64,000 nucleotides of DNA from Citrus sinensis (taxonomy: Eukaryota; Streptophyta; Magnoliopsida; Sapindales; Rutaceae): NCBI RefSeq assembly GCF_022201045.2, contig NC_068558.1, forward strand, positions 24,788,001 to 24,852,000, written 5' to 3'. Below, one piece after another: positions 10,797-23,480 of the stretch. Within the stretch, counting starts at the first letter, position 1, and each line of letters starts with the position of its first letter. A program made the translations under genes and the position numbers. The notes below the pieces were generated by a model. The model saw nothing but the letters and a program-made list of their open reading frames with translations, did no database searches and was not told the origin of the DNA.

Positions 10797-11075
10797 CAGT
10801 GGCGAAGCTCGCATATTTTTTTGGGTGGACTATATTTTTTAAAAAAATGAAATTTATTTCTTAAAAAATTTGTTTTATACAAACGAAATTAAGCACACTA
10901 CATAACCAAAAATCTAACCATAAAACTACAAAAAATATAATGTAAATAAGAAAAAAATTATCAAATATTAAATTTGTTTGTTTTTATTTTTTATAAATAT
11001 TAATAAAATAAATTTATAAATTATAATTTTTTTAAAAAAAAACAAACCCGGGCTGCACCTTTAGCTTCGCCCCTG
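10797..11075 (+). mobile_element. hAT-type MITE present only in copy A
   Basis: A 279-bp insertion that starts CAGTGGCGAAGCT and ends AGCTTCGCCCCTG, so the ends are inverted repeats with one mismatch. Copy B has an uninterrupted GT-rich run at the equivalent place (18,065-18,088), which is the empty site. The insertion lies in GT repeats, so the 8-bp target duplication (TGTGTGTA-like) cannot be fixed exactly. The interior is A/T-rich with no coding capacity. Confidence 0.8.
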
Positions 11076-14000
11076 TGTGTGTGTATGTATGTATGCATTT
11101 TATGTTAATAAATTTATCTTGTTTCTTGAGGTTTACTTTAAAAAAAAACTGCGCACAAAAGTATTAATAATTTGAAAGGGCGCGATTCCTCAAATTATGA
11201 GGGAAAAAAAATTATTAATTAGCACAAAAATAAAAAAAAAACGCATATGTACAAGCGTTTACACGGCTAAGCTTTCAACTTCAATTTATTTTGAATTTTT
11301 TGCTTTATAGTTTCTTCAATCTTCAATTTAATCTCAATTATTGATTAAGAAAAATTGATCATCAATGAATATAAAAATTATTTCACTCAACTTTTACCAA
11401 TCAACCATTGTTTTTAAAATTATTAAGAAGATAAAAAAAATTCATCAATCCACCTTTTTTTTCCTTATTTTTGGAATAAAATGGAATAAGTTGAGGATTA
11501 CAATTGTTTGAGATATATTTTAAAGATCATCATTGTATGAAGAGGGTAATCCACAATTTACCCCTCAAACAATTGCTGAAATTTAGCATTTGATCTTATA
11601 AATGAATAAAAATAAAATTTACCTTGTTCATGTCATTGCTTAAGAGATTTAAAATAACTTCAATTTTTTTTTTTTTTTGACTTAGTGCTCTCACCCTCAT
11701 ATTTATGTGCATATTTAAGATTTCCTTGGATGAAAAGCAATGCTTCTTGTGGCTATAATAGTTTGGGATGGAAGGGCGTAAAATAAGGATAGATAACTTT
11801 CTCTTTAATTCCTAGGGTCTATGCTAGTTTTAGTCTTTGTATTTTCAAAAAATCATCCAAAACTTCTTGGTTGTTAGTCTCTCATAGTTGGATTTACTTT
11901 AATTAGATAAAATGGTAGTTTTGTTATAATAAAACTTAAAATTCAAATAAATTTTACGTGATACATTTTGAAACATATAGAAATAATAAGCGTAATTTAA
12001 CAGCCTAAGGGTACTTGACATTCTATTTGGGTAACCACTCGAATTCGAGTCTTGGGGAGGTAAGAACTAGTGCATATCATGTAGTAATCTCTATTTTTAC
12101 CATATGTTATATTATAATAGCCAAAATTGAATAGGATAGTTTTACAATGTGAAGGGGGAGAGTGAGAGAAAGAAATGTTAGGACAATAATATCTTGGTGA
12201 AAACTATCACTTACAATTTAGGAACATTCATGTTGTATTGCCAAGAATCAATAATAAAAATATGCGAAAGCATATCTGAATCAATAATGCATGATTATTT
12301 TGTAAAGTCATAGTTAGCCTTCCAAATCAAAACTTTCTTCTAGAGAATCCTTTAATTTTCTTTGTACACTCTTTTTTATGATAGGATGTTGTTGTGCAAA
12401 TTTTATTGAACTCGCAAGTGCACGAATTTATTGTAGAATAGACTAATGGTGACGAGTGTCGACAATGAAAATTATTTATTTTAATCATAAAAATTTAAAT
12501 TATTAATTGAATATAAGTAATAATAAAATATAAATGAATCTTATGTTATTAATTTAATATAAAATATTAAAATAATATTATTATTTTTTATATAATACAA
12601 TCCACTATACACCAAACATAATATTGCAGTATAGTTTAATACATTATAATACAATGCAACCTAATACAACATAACTAATGCAGTACAATACAATACATTA
12701 CCGCGCGCTGAACGTAAAGTAACATCAAATAATCCTATGCAAATGGAAATAAAATCTTAATTATTAATTTGAAATCTTCTGTACAGCTTCCTAGAAATTT
12801 CTAATCATTTATGAGATTGTCATAAATTTTTCATATGGTAAGCCTTAAATGTACCTGATTTATACACAAAATTTGATAAGTAAACTTCTTACAAAATATA
12901 GTATTTTTCCTTGTTATTAATAGTTCAATTGGCGGAGTATAATTATCAATTAGTGGACGACAACGGGTGAACCGCTATGGTTCAATTGGCAAATTTCGTG
13001 AAAGTATGCATGGGTCGTTGGGGCAAATCACAAAATAAGTACCGTAAAAGAGCTGATAATTCATATGAATAAATACTCTTTTAGTTCTTACTTTTTTTTT
13101 AAAGTTGTTTAAAGTTTCAGTTTAGTCCTTATTTAAAAAAAAAAGTATCTTAAGACATCTCTATTATTAAATATGTTCCATTCCTACCCTTACTTATTCT
13201 TTTCTTTACAATAATACCCTTGCATAATATTTTGGGATATTTGATAGAAAAATTATAATTTATCAAATTACCTTAAAAGTAACATAAAAATTTACCAAAC
13301 TTTTATATTATTATCTTACTTTCAGGATTAATTTTGTAAATTAATTTTTTATGAAATAATTATTAATAAGATTGTTTTAAGCATAATAAATACTACTTAA
13401 ATTGGCTGATATTAATTTATTTTTAAATAATTATTAGCAAATTTATTGCATGAGTACAAAAAATAATAATTCTTTGATACTAATATTTATTAGTTAATTT
13501 GCCAACAAACAGTCATTGGTTGATTTACTAAAATTAATTTTTTTCAAGATAAATTAGTTAATGTAAAGAGTAATATTGAAAGGATACAATTTTAAAAATA
13601 AAGTAAAAATTAGTGTAAAAATGTAATATATCTAACTGTAAGGGTGTTTTAAGGTACTTTTAAAATATAGGGACTAGATAGATATTTAAGTCAAAATTAT
13701 GGAGACCATATTAACATTTACCCATTTGTATAATATCCATTTACTTACTCAATACATAATTAACTAATTACGGGGCATATTTTTAGTTGTGTCCTTGTTG
13801 CTTGTAGAATGAAATTCAACGACCATCAGTTTAAATTCATAGCTCAACTACTCAAGTCCTTCACAGTCTAAATTTGTTTGTATTAAGTCAGTGAGTAATG
13901 AATTTCACCGTTAAAAACATTGAAAACGTTGACATAAATATAGAATGATAATTATACCCCCTATATCTCTTATTAATGATTTACAGTCCATTTTCCTCCT

Positions 14001-14300
14001 TTTTTCCCTTTATTATCACGTTAAAAATCTTACAGTTTGGTAAACAATAACAATAGACTTCTTTTAGTTCACAAAAACATGATAAAAAGCTTCTGAAATC
14101 TGCACCACAAAAATTAAAAGTTGCTTTTACTTTTTATTTCGAGAAAAAATCAATTCACGTCATATGCGAAAGAAACATGGCTACGAGATATTGGCTTGGG
14201 CTTGTGTACACCAAGGGGACAATGAATGACGCAAGTCACGACGGATGGCTGTAGTTTTGTCTTCCCGCCAATCGCGATTGTACATCAGTCCATTTAAAAC

Positions 14301-15172
14301 AATAGTTGCACCATAGTTTTGCCCATCAACTTGGCATAGGTTTTGCATTATTTATTGTGTAGGGACGATATAGATGTGCAAGACTATTTCTAGCTTAAAA
14401 TCAACGTGCAGGGGAGATAAAATAGGTATACAATCAGTGGGTGAAGCGAAGAAATAAGGATCACATTAAAATGTTAAATATCATTCCCAATCAACATTAA
14501 ATTTATGGTTGTCATATTGTGATATTGAAGTTCATGGACCCAATTTATACTCAAATTAAAATTAGCTCAAGAGTGGAGGGTAACATGGTTATTGTCAGCC
14601 AACTTGGGATATTTTCCTCAACAATCCCAGTAATGAGCAAGCTAGCAGGTGCAGAAGCTGAAAACTTTAGCTGCAGGGATGCGTGTGTATGGAAAACAAT
14701 TAAGATAAATTTTATTGTATTATACAATTTGTTGATGTAATGAAAGACTCTATGCCATTTTTAATAAGTTTATTCATCATATGTGAAGGTATCCAAATCA
14801 ATAAGACTTATAAACACACCCAAAAAAGATAAGTTGTAATAAAATTATAATAGACATGTAGAAATTTAAAGGTGCAGTGCATGATTAGAGTACTTATAGT
14901 AAAAATTAGGATAGAGAGAGCTATATATATACTCAATTTGTTAAAATGAAAATATTACTATCAAACAAAAAAATATTTTCGTACTTTTACATTTTTATTA
15001 TGATTTAGTAAAATATTTTCGTATTAGAAAAAATTTCTAATTTCTTATAGAGGTCATGACCCATATTACATGATAAGGTAGTGTAATCTCACTCGCACAT
15101 AAATGCCGCTCTAATATTACATTGAAGCTCATGAATTTAATTTATAATAAAACACCAACTCAAGAATTACGA
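14301..15172 (+). repeat. Duplicated non-coding block (also at 34,737-35,608)
   Basis: About 870 bp starting CAATAGTTGCACCATAG is nearly identical to 34,737-35,608. It contains a 73-codon ORF (14,519-14,740) kept in both copies with one replacement (F/L). I see no domain, signal peptide or family match in it, and its preservation is explained by recent duplication, so I do not call it a gene. Confidence 0.8.
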
Positions 15173-16890
15173 GTCATTTTAAGCTAATAATATTAGCTTA
15201 CAAATATTCTTAGCCAATGTGTGATTTTTTCCTTTGCGTAGGACGCGCCAAACCTGGCAAATGGCAGGTCATAATTGAACGGAGAGGGATAAAGGGACTC
15301 TTGAACTTAGAAAATGGCAAGTCCTCTATTGTTAGGCCCACCACCTGTGCATGCCCCCACAAAATTCTTAGTGCGGAAACAAATCATTTTTATTTAAGTG
15401 GCTAGTTATTTTTCATTACCAGCTTTAATTAATGTCGAAAACGTCAAAACGTCAGATGATATATTGCCGATTGGATAAGTAACCACCAACTCTGTGGCGA
15501 GATTAAGTCACGAGTTACTTATTTTTATTATCTCTGTTTGTCAATTTTTTTTGCATATTCTGTGTATTTACTAGTTGTGATGTCTATGGTTTTGTTATTT
15601 CGCACGTTAAAGTGCTGATGCATACTGCATACATATATTCGAATGTGGACCATTATAAAAACTAATAATTCTCTGAAGTCGCTCTCATCCAAATGAATTG
15701 GAGTATCAGATACAAATAATTGTAATAAGATACGCATGATGAATACTTTGTATAAGATACAATAATTTGGTAGTTGAATTTACACACTGAGTTGAGTTGT
15801 GATCGATCTTCTCATAATTTTTGTGTTATGTACATATTTATAATTTGTACCTTTAAGTTTTAATTACTTTTATGGTACATTTACTAATTGATCATCAGAG
15901 TATATTTGAATTAAAATAGATTAGAATAAGAATGATAAATAAGAATAAAAATAAGTTATTTACTTTAATTATAGGAATCAGAAATGAAATGATTATATTC
16001 TCATTTATGTGTTTATCTTATTAAAATACCCTTAGTTTATCATTGCCATTATTTTATTATTTATTATAATAATTTTCATTATTATTATTAAAAATTATTG
16101 CTAATAATAATAACCATAACAATTATAATAATCATAACAATAATATAATTTTCTCTCTCTCCTTTTGTTTTTCGCTATTTTTTCTGTCTTTTGGCATTTT
16201 TTTGGCTTTTTCTCCTCTTCTTGTCGTTTATTCTTATTCTGTTTCTTCTTTGTCTCTTTTTCTTCGTTACTTCTTCTTCTTCTCATTTTTAAATTTCTGT
16301 TTTCATTTTTATTTTTCTCTTCTTTATTTCTTCCTCTTCTCTGTCTATTTCAACTTCAAATGAACAAATTAAAAACGCCGTCAGAGCTGCATGACGATCG
16401 AGAAAGCGATTAAGATGGTACTGCTCGATCACATTGGCGACTGCTGTTCTGATTTGTGCTGAAGCAATTTTGATTGCCGGAACAAAATAAATTATAAGTT
16501 TCGGGTTGCCGTGACTTTTAATTATTTTTTGTATTTTATATTTTTAATATTTAAATGAAAGATAAAGTTAAAATAATGAAATTTGGATGGGTACTTTAGG
16601 AAATTTCGGCAATGAAAGTCTGATTTAAGAATTAGATTCCATCCAAATCATATTCTCAATTTGATGCGGGTCAGATAGAAGGCTGAATCACACATGAATG
16701 CAAGTTCGACACCAAAAATTAATTTGAATAAATAAACGAAATAAAAATATCGTTATCATGCATGAGTTTGAGATAAATGTTAAGAAATTGACAATTTGAA
16801 TAAAGAAAATAAGAAAAAAGAGACTCAATCATGCATGAGCTTTGCTTGGAGCTACTTGAAAGACCTTGCACCTAAGCTACTCTAGCTCTC

Positions 16891-16897
16891 TATAAAT
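16891..16897 (+). promoter_or_regulatory. TATA box of miraculin-like gene 2
   Basis: TATAAAT 70 bp before the ATG at 16,961, identical in setting to gene 1. Shared promoter sequence ends at 16,671; further upstream the two genes have different DNA. Confidence 0.75.
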
Positions 16898-16960
16898 TCT
16901 AACTCTTCTTCACCGAATGCAACGCGCATCAAACAGATATATAGCTTTGAAAACAACAAA

Positions 16961-17632
16961 ATGAAGATTTCATTAGCAACAACACTCTCTTTCCTTATCC
17001 TTGCCTTGGCCTCAAACTCTTTGTTGGTCTTGGGCACCTCATCAGTTCCTGAACCTCTCCTTGATGTCAACGGCAACAAGGTCGAATCCACCCTTCAGTA
17101 CTACATAGTCTCAGCCATCTGGGGAGCTGGCGGTGGTGGAGTTAGCCTACACGGTGGCAGAAACGGATATTGTCCGCTGGACGTTATCCAATTACCTTCT
17201 GATACGCAAAATGGAATCAAATTAACACTGTCACCGTATAACAATTCTACAATTGTCCGAGAATCCACTGATCTCAACTTGAGATTCTCAGTGTTGCTAT
17301 CTGGACGTGACTATTGTAACGAACAACCGTTGTGGAAAGTTGATAATTATGACGCGGCATCAGGCAAATGGTTTATAACAACCGGGGGACTTGATGGTCA
17401 CCCTGGAGCTGAAACTTTGCTAAATTGGTTTAAGCTTGAGAAAATTGGAAATTTTCCAGGTACATACAAAATCGTTCATTGTCCATCCGTTTGCGAGTCT
17501 TGTGTCAAACTCTGCAACAACGTTGGCCGTTCGTTTGAGGATGGCGTTCGACGTCTGGTTCTGGTTCGTGATGATGAGCCGGCATTTCCTGTTGTGTTAA
17601 TTCCCGCTACAGAAAGATCAACGTCTGTGTAA
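16961..17632 (+). CDS. Miraculin-like protein, Kunitz (STI) family, gene 2
   Basis: A single exon of 223 residues that differs from gene 1 at four positions: Lys46Gln, Met82Thr, Glu87Lys and His184Leu (gene 1 residue first). I count seven base differences in the coding sequence. Signal peptide, Kunitz signature, six cysteines and Asn94 at the reactive-loop position are all the same as in gene 1, so the same secreted, probably non-inhibitory miraculin-like role is inferred. Two of the changes (82, 87) lie just before the reactive loop. The 290 bp before the start codon match gene 1 without a gap; beyond that the upstream DNA is unrelated and includes a long pyrimidine-rich tract, so distal regulation could differ. 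No stop or frameshift. Confidence 0.93.
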   Translation: MKISLATTLSFLILALASNSLLVLGTSSVPEPLLDVNGNKVESTLQYYIVSAIWGAGGGGVSLHGGRNGYCPLDVIQLPSDTQNGIKLTLSPYNNSTIVRESTDLNLRFSVLLSGRDYCNEQPLWKVDNYDAASGKWFITTGGLDGHPGAETLLNWFKLEKIGNFPGTYKIVHCPSVCESCVKLCNNVGRSFEDGVRRLVLVRDDEPAFPVVLIPATERSTSV

Positions 17633-18537
17633 TCAATGTACCCTAACCAGCTAGCGGTATTATTATTCTAAATAACGGACCAGGCTAGCTGCTCTTTAAT
17701 CTCTAGGATTAAAATTATGAATAAGAAACCCTGTGATCCTTTCGGGGTTAATAAATTCTACTGTTGGTGTATACCTTAAAATGTAATTTCTTGTTGAACA
17801 TGAAAATCGAAATCAAGTGTTCTTTGTTTTGATTCACTGCTTCTTTTTTCTTTTCTTCTTTTTGGCAAATCTGTTTCTTCCCATTAATGGTGATCATTAA
17901 TTAGAGGTTAAAGCCACGTCTTGATACTGATCATCGCAAGCTTGAATAAGAGTGGAAAATACAAAAAGTCGGGTGATTGATTATTTTGCCGACTAATGTT
18001 TTAATGGATAAGCACCGACAAACTCTGTGGCAAAGATTAAATCACGAGTTTCTTATTGTTATATATGCGTGTGTGTGTGTGTGTGTATGCATTTTATGTT
18101 AATAAATTTATGTTGTTTGTTGAGGTTTACTTTTAAAAAGAAAACTGCGCACAAAAGTATTAATAATTTGAAAGGGCGCGATTCATCAAATTATGAGGGA
18201 AAACAAATTATTAATTAGCACAAAAATAAAAAATTGTGTATGTGTGTGTGTATACGTATATGTACATGCGTTTACACGGCTAAGCTTTCAACTTCAATTT
18301 ATTTTGAATTTTTTGCTTTATAGTTTCTTCAATCTTCAATTTAATCTCAATTATTGATTAAGAAAAATTGATCATCAATGAATATAAAAATCATTTCACT
18401 CAGCTTTTACCAATCAACCGTTGTTTTTAAAATTGTTGAGAAGATAAAAAAAATTTCATCAATCCACCTTTTTTTCCTTATTTTTGGAATAAAATAGAAT
18501 AAGTTGAGGATTACAATTGTTTGAGACATATTTTAAA

Positions 18538-19395
18538 GATCATCATTGTATGAAGAGGGTAATCCAAAATTTACCCCTCAAACAATTGCTGAAATTGGGC
18601 ATTTGATCTCATAAATGAATAAAAGTAAAATTTACCTTGTTCATGTCATTGCTTAAGAGATTTAAAATAACTTCAATTTTTTTTTTGACTTAGTGCTCTC
18701 ACCCTCATATTTATGTGCATATTTAAGATTTCCTTGGATGAAAAGCAATGCTTCTTGTGGCTATAATATTTTGGGATGTAAGGGCGTAAAATAAGGATAG
18801 ATAACTTTCTCTTTAATTCCTAGGGTCTATGCTAGTTTTAGTCTTTGTATTTTCAAAAAATCATCCAAAACTTCTTGGTTGTTAGTCTCTCATAGTTGGA
18901 TTTACTTTAATTAGATAAAATGGTAGTTTTGTTATAATAAAACTTAAAATTCAAATAAGTTTTATGTGATACATTTTGAAACATATAGAAATAATAAGCG
19001 TAATTTAACAGCCTAAGGGTACTTGACATTCTATTTGGGTAACCACTCGAATTCGAGTCTTGGGGAGGTAAGAACTAGTGCATGTCATGTAGCAATCTTT
19101 ATTTTTACCATATGTTATATTATAATAGCCAAAATTGAATAGGATAGTTTTACAATGTGAAGCGGAGAGAGTGAGAGAAAGAAATGTTAGGACAATAATA
19201 TCTTGGTGAAAACTATCACTTACAATTTAGTAACATTCATGTTGTATTGCCAAGAATCAATAATAAAAATATTCGAAAGCATATATGAATCAATAATGCA
19301 TGATTATTCTCTAAAGTCATAGTTAGCCTTCCAAATCAAAACTTTCTTCTAGAGAATCCTTTAATTTTCTTTGTACACTCTTTTAGATGATAGGA
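18538..19395 (+). repeat. Segmental duplication, start of copy C (truncated)
   Basis: Begins ATCATCATTGTATGAAG like copies A and B and stays collinear with 11,526-12,390. The match ends at GGATGT, where a copia-type LTR begins (TGTCAGAATG). No miraculin gene is left in this copy; dispersed pieces of the unit appear further right. Confidence 0.88.
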
Positions 19396-19673
19396 TGTCA
19401 GAATGAGTAGAACGAGAGTGTGACTTGGGGAGCATAACCACTTATATAGACAACTTTTCCTGTTGTCTTTAGGTATTTCTATTTTAGTCCATCATATAAA
19501 TAAAATTACCCTTACGTATCTACATATTAAAGGACCACGCTGATCATATGCGTTTAAGCCCATATTACAGAAAACCTTAATAGATCACTTTTAATTGAGC
19601 TTAACTTTAATATCACAGTTTGCAACACATAATTATTTATATATAATCCCAACATTGGATTAAGGATCCAACA
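19396..19673 (-). repeat. Probable 3' LTR of a decayed copia element (element C)
   Basis: The region starts TGTCAGAATG exactly where the segmental duplication is broken and ends in GATCCAACA before ATACTGG. On the minus strand it contains a TATA-like CTATATAAG. The left end is supported by the broken homology; the right end is only a TG...CA guess, and no second LTR copy is visible in the window to confirm it. Confidence 0.45.
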
Positions 19674-19692
19674 ATACTGGGGCTTTATATAT

Positions 19693-20427
19693 AACCTTAT
19701 AATTATACTTTGCAAAAGTAACCATAGAGCTTAATGTTACTGTCATTATCAAAATGTATTTACAACTAATTCAGTCCATCAATCATACCAACATATGATC
19801 AAAGCGACCTTCATTACAACTATCGTAATTGGACCCATCAATGATCACTCTACCAATACAACTGAATGTCATGGATCATGATGTCGATGTGTAGCATGAA
19901 AATTTCGTGCAATGTAATCTTAACATGCATATTTCCAATTGGTCCACCTTAACATGAGTGAGATCAAACCATAATAAAATCAGAGTGTGAATAAACTAAA
20001 ACTCTGTTTCTGCAGTAAATAACCAAAAAAACATAAACTGAAATAACAGAAAATTATGTGTAACCTTATAATTATACTTTCTAAAAGTAACCATAGCGCT
20101 TAATGTTATTGTCATTATCAAAATGTATCTACAACTAATTCAGTCCATTAACCATACTAACATAGGATCAAAGCGGCTTCATTACAACTATCGTAACTCG
20201 GCCCATTAATGATCACTCTGCTAATACAACTGAATGACATGGATTATGTTGTAGATGTGTAGCATGAAAATTTTGTGCAATGTAATCTTAACATGCATAT
20301 TTCCAACTGGTCCATCCTAACCTGAGTGAGATCAAACCATAATAAAATCAGAGTGTGAATAAACCAAAACTTTGTTTCTGCAGTAAATAACCAAAAAAAC
20401 ATAAACTGAAATAACTGAAAATTATCT
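19693..20427 (+). repeat. Two tandem 369-bp repeats in the copia 3' region
   Basis: AACCTTATAATTATAC occurs at 19,693 and 20,062, and the following ~365 bp match with scattered substitutions. The repeat lies between the end of the copia RNase H region (minus strand) and its probable 3' LTR. Confidence 0.88.
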
Positions 20428-20429
20428 AT

Positions 20430-23400
20430 ATTATAAGAGTATCTAAAATCACAAGCTCCCACCAAAATTGAATTAATATCCTTTAATGACAAGAGACCCA
20501 TACGAGAAATCTGCTCGTGAAACATTTTGGGTGGTACTCTTTTAGTAAGCGGATTTGAAATAATGGAGTTTGTGTCGATTTGCTCTGTAGACAATTATTT
20601 ACTCTGAACTCTTTAAGCTAACAAATAGGAACTTAATGTCTATATACTTCGACTTCTATGAGCTCACATTGTTATTAGAATACAAAACTACTGACTTATT
20701 GTCACAAAATAACTTGAGTGGTCTATCAACACCAACTAATATACACAGCCTTATGACAAAATTCTACAGCTATAATTCATGATTTGATGCCTCATAACAT
20801 GCTATGAACTCAGCTGCCATTGTAAAAATGCTATAAGAGACTGTTTGGCTCTCTTCTAAGATAGATGTAGCATGAAATGAAATTCCTACTATCTTAGTAT
20901 TCAGCAAAATCAGAGTTAGTATACCTTATGATCTTAAGCTTATCTAACCTTTGATATATGAGCATGTAGTCTTCTGTTTTCTGTAAGTACTGCACGATCG
21001 ATTTGATTGCTTTCCAATGGTTTACTCCTAGATTTCTTAAATATCTACTTAACATTCCAGTAACGTATGCAGTATTGGGTCGCATACAAACTTGAGTATA
21101 CATTAGACTTCTTACTGCTAACATATAAGGAATCTTCTGTATTTCTTTCTCCTCAAAATCGTTCTTAAGGCACTAATTGAGACTAAACTTGTCTAACTTA
21201 GCCACAAGGATATCACTTGCTTTACAATCTTGCATGCTATATATCTTGAGAATTGTTTCAATATAACTCTTTTATGAGAATTTAAGAGTACTTGTGAGTG
21301 ATCTCAGTGTATCTATATACCAAATACAAAAGAGGCATATCCAAAATCATTCATCTCAAAATTCTCAGTTAGAAATCTCTTAGTATCGTGCAATAAGCCT
21401 ATATCATTGTTGGCAAGCAAAATGTTATCGGCATATAAAACTAGAAATATGTATATACCCCTATAGAACTTATGGTATATGCAATCTTTAGCCAAATTCA
21501 TCTCAAATTGAATGATATAATCACTTGATAAAACTTGAAATTCCATTGTTAAGATGCTTGCTTGAGCTTATAAATGGATTTCTTAAGTTTGCAAACCATA
21601 TTCTTTAAGTCTCCCCACACAAAGTTTCATATCTACCCCATATAGGTCGTCTCATTAATGTCACCATTGAGAAACCTTGTCTTCATATCTATCTGATATA
21701 ACTCAAGATTGAAATGCGTCGTTAATGTTGTTATGATGCTCACAGAGTCTTTCGAATTAACTATGGAGAAAGTCTCTTTATAGCCAATGCCTTATTTATG
21801 TGTAAAACTCATTGCAATAAGACCTGCCTTATGCCTCTTTACATTATCTTTCGAATCCCTCTTGGTCTTAAATATCCATTTACAACCAATGGGTTTCGCA
21901 TCTTCTAGCAATAGGACAAGATCTCATAGGTCATTGTCTTTCATGGATTTTATCTCTCCATTCATGGCATTTATCCAATTATGAACTTTCCATGACTTGA
22001 CGAAAATTGGCCGGATTATCTTCCATCACTCAATTGTCTACCTCACATTCCTAAAGAAATATATTGTAGTCATCTGGCACTATACTTCTCTTTTCTCTAA
22101 TGGATCTCCTTAATGGCATAGGTTGTCAAGGTCGTAGAGTTTGTTCTTTTAAAATAACTTCTTGTATAAGGGGTTCTTCAACATTTTCTTGATTTGTTGT
22201 GCCTTGAACAAAGTTAAGAATGAAACCTTGATTATGCTAATAATGCCTATGCGAATATCAACATATTCCTCTTCAATGACAAAGTTCTTAACTATATCTT
22301 TCTTTACAAACTCGACATCCTCAAAGAACCATAACTTGAAAATTAAGTCATGGGATCATAAAACTTGTACCTCCGGACCTTTCAAAGTATCTAATAAAAT
22401 AGCAACTCATTGTCCCTGAGTCCAGTTTATTTTGATTTGGCCTGTAAAGCCTTGCCTCAGCTGGGTATGCACTGTTGTCTTAAGTGCTTCTTCTTGGAGT
22501 GATTCTGGTAAGGTAAAATAACCAATCATACCCCTCATCATGTCCTTAGGCGTATTGTTTTGTCTTTCAGTAGCACCATTCATATTAGGTGAACCTAGGA
22601 TAATGTATTGTCGGATGATACCACATTCCCCTAGGAATTTAGCAAACCGTCTTGGATGTTGTTGACATGAACCATCATATCTGCTATAATATTACTACCA
22701 CAATCGGATCTAACATTTTTTATTCTTTTGCAAAGTTAGTTCTCAACTTTAGCCTTAAAGTTTTTAAAGATATATAGGGACTGTGACTTTTCATGGAGGA
22801 GATATATGTAGCCCTATCGAGAAAAATTATCTATGAATGTCATAAAATATTGTTGACCATTCCAAGTAATAGTAGAGAATGGCCCACAAATATCCATATG
22901 TATAAGTTCAAAGACATCCAAAGTCCTATTGGCTTCAAATCTCCTTTTGTTAGTTTTTTTTCTCTTGACATTAATACAAAATATCAAAATTTGTGAAATC
23001 TAAAGGTTCGAGAATTTCTTTTAACAAAAGTCTCTTTACTCTCCATATAGAGTATAACCTAATCTTTTGTGCAAAAACACAATCGAATTCTTATTGATTC
23101 ATTTTCTCTTTAAATCTAGTGTACTTAATTGCAGGCATTAAATGAAGCAATTATATCATTCAAATAAAGATTATCGTAGGTCGATAAAGAACCGAAACCA
23201 ACAAATTTTGAATCATGAAACAAATGAAAATTTCCATTTCCAAACAAACAAGAAAAACCAAATTTGTCCAAAATAGAAATGGATATCAAATTCCTTTGAA
23301 AACCAACAAAATCTTTCCATTGAGGGTTTTCGCAAAAGTTAAAGAAAAAATCCTACAAGAAGGCAAAATTATCGAGGTCGAAAATGCAAAAAACATCAAT

Positions 23401-23480
23401 GCTCATTTCTACACACTCATTGAATTCGGGACACCAAGATTGTGATGGAATATGATTCATAAACTAAAAACAATGTATAA
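20430..23480 (-). pseudogene. Decayed Ty1/copia pol (element C): RNase H, RT, integrase, pre-integrase
   Basis: On the minus strand, from high to low coordinate, broken pieces appear in the normal order. A GAG-pre-integrase stretch (RNLISISILDKFGFSC, near 23,300-23,200) is followed by VGFGSLSTYDNLYL near 23,150. RT pieces follow, including YADNILLA at 21,546-21,313 (the YVDD box with V to A and the second D to N), then SLMYTQVCMRPN at 21,124-20,894. RNase H ends with NPLTKRVPPKMFHEQ at about 20,550. Many stops and frameshifts separate the pieces and the catalytic RT motif is damaged, so the element is dead. The 5' part (gag, 5' LTR) is missing. Confidence 0.85.

Larger units (their letters stand above)
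5625..11525 (+). repeat. Segmental duplication, copy A (miraculin unit)
   Basis: This block is matched by 11,526-18,537 (copy B), with insertions and losses in each. The clearest matches are 5,625-6,500 to 11,526-12,460, 6,645-8,000 to about 14,965-16,140, and 9,413-11,525 to 16,671-18,537. Copy A alone carries 8,218-9,386, which reappears at 47,077-48,245. The non-coding stretch 5,650-9,400 is AT-rich and shows no gene; the sequence near 7,800-7,880 is nearly all A and T. Copy A holds one miraculin-like gene and one MITE absent from copy B. Confidence 0.9.
11526..18537 (+). repeat. Segmental duplication, copy B (miraculin unit)
   Basis: The copy begins at ATCATCATTGTATGAAG, the same bases that follow the Tat LTR at 5,625. 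12,460-14,300 has no counterpart in copy A: it is AT-rich and shows no gene, RNA gene or clear transposon end. 14,301-15,172 recurs at 34,737-35,608. 16,150-16,340 is a long pyrimidine-rich tract unique to this copy. Copy B carries miraculin-like gene 2 and lacks the MITE and the 8,218-9,386 segment of copy A. Confidence 0.88.

Noticed and set aside
14519..14740. 73-codon ORF preserved at 34,957-35,178
   Set aside because: Nearly identical because the whole 870-bp block was recently duplicated; no signal peptide, domain or codon pattern supports a gene.
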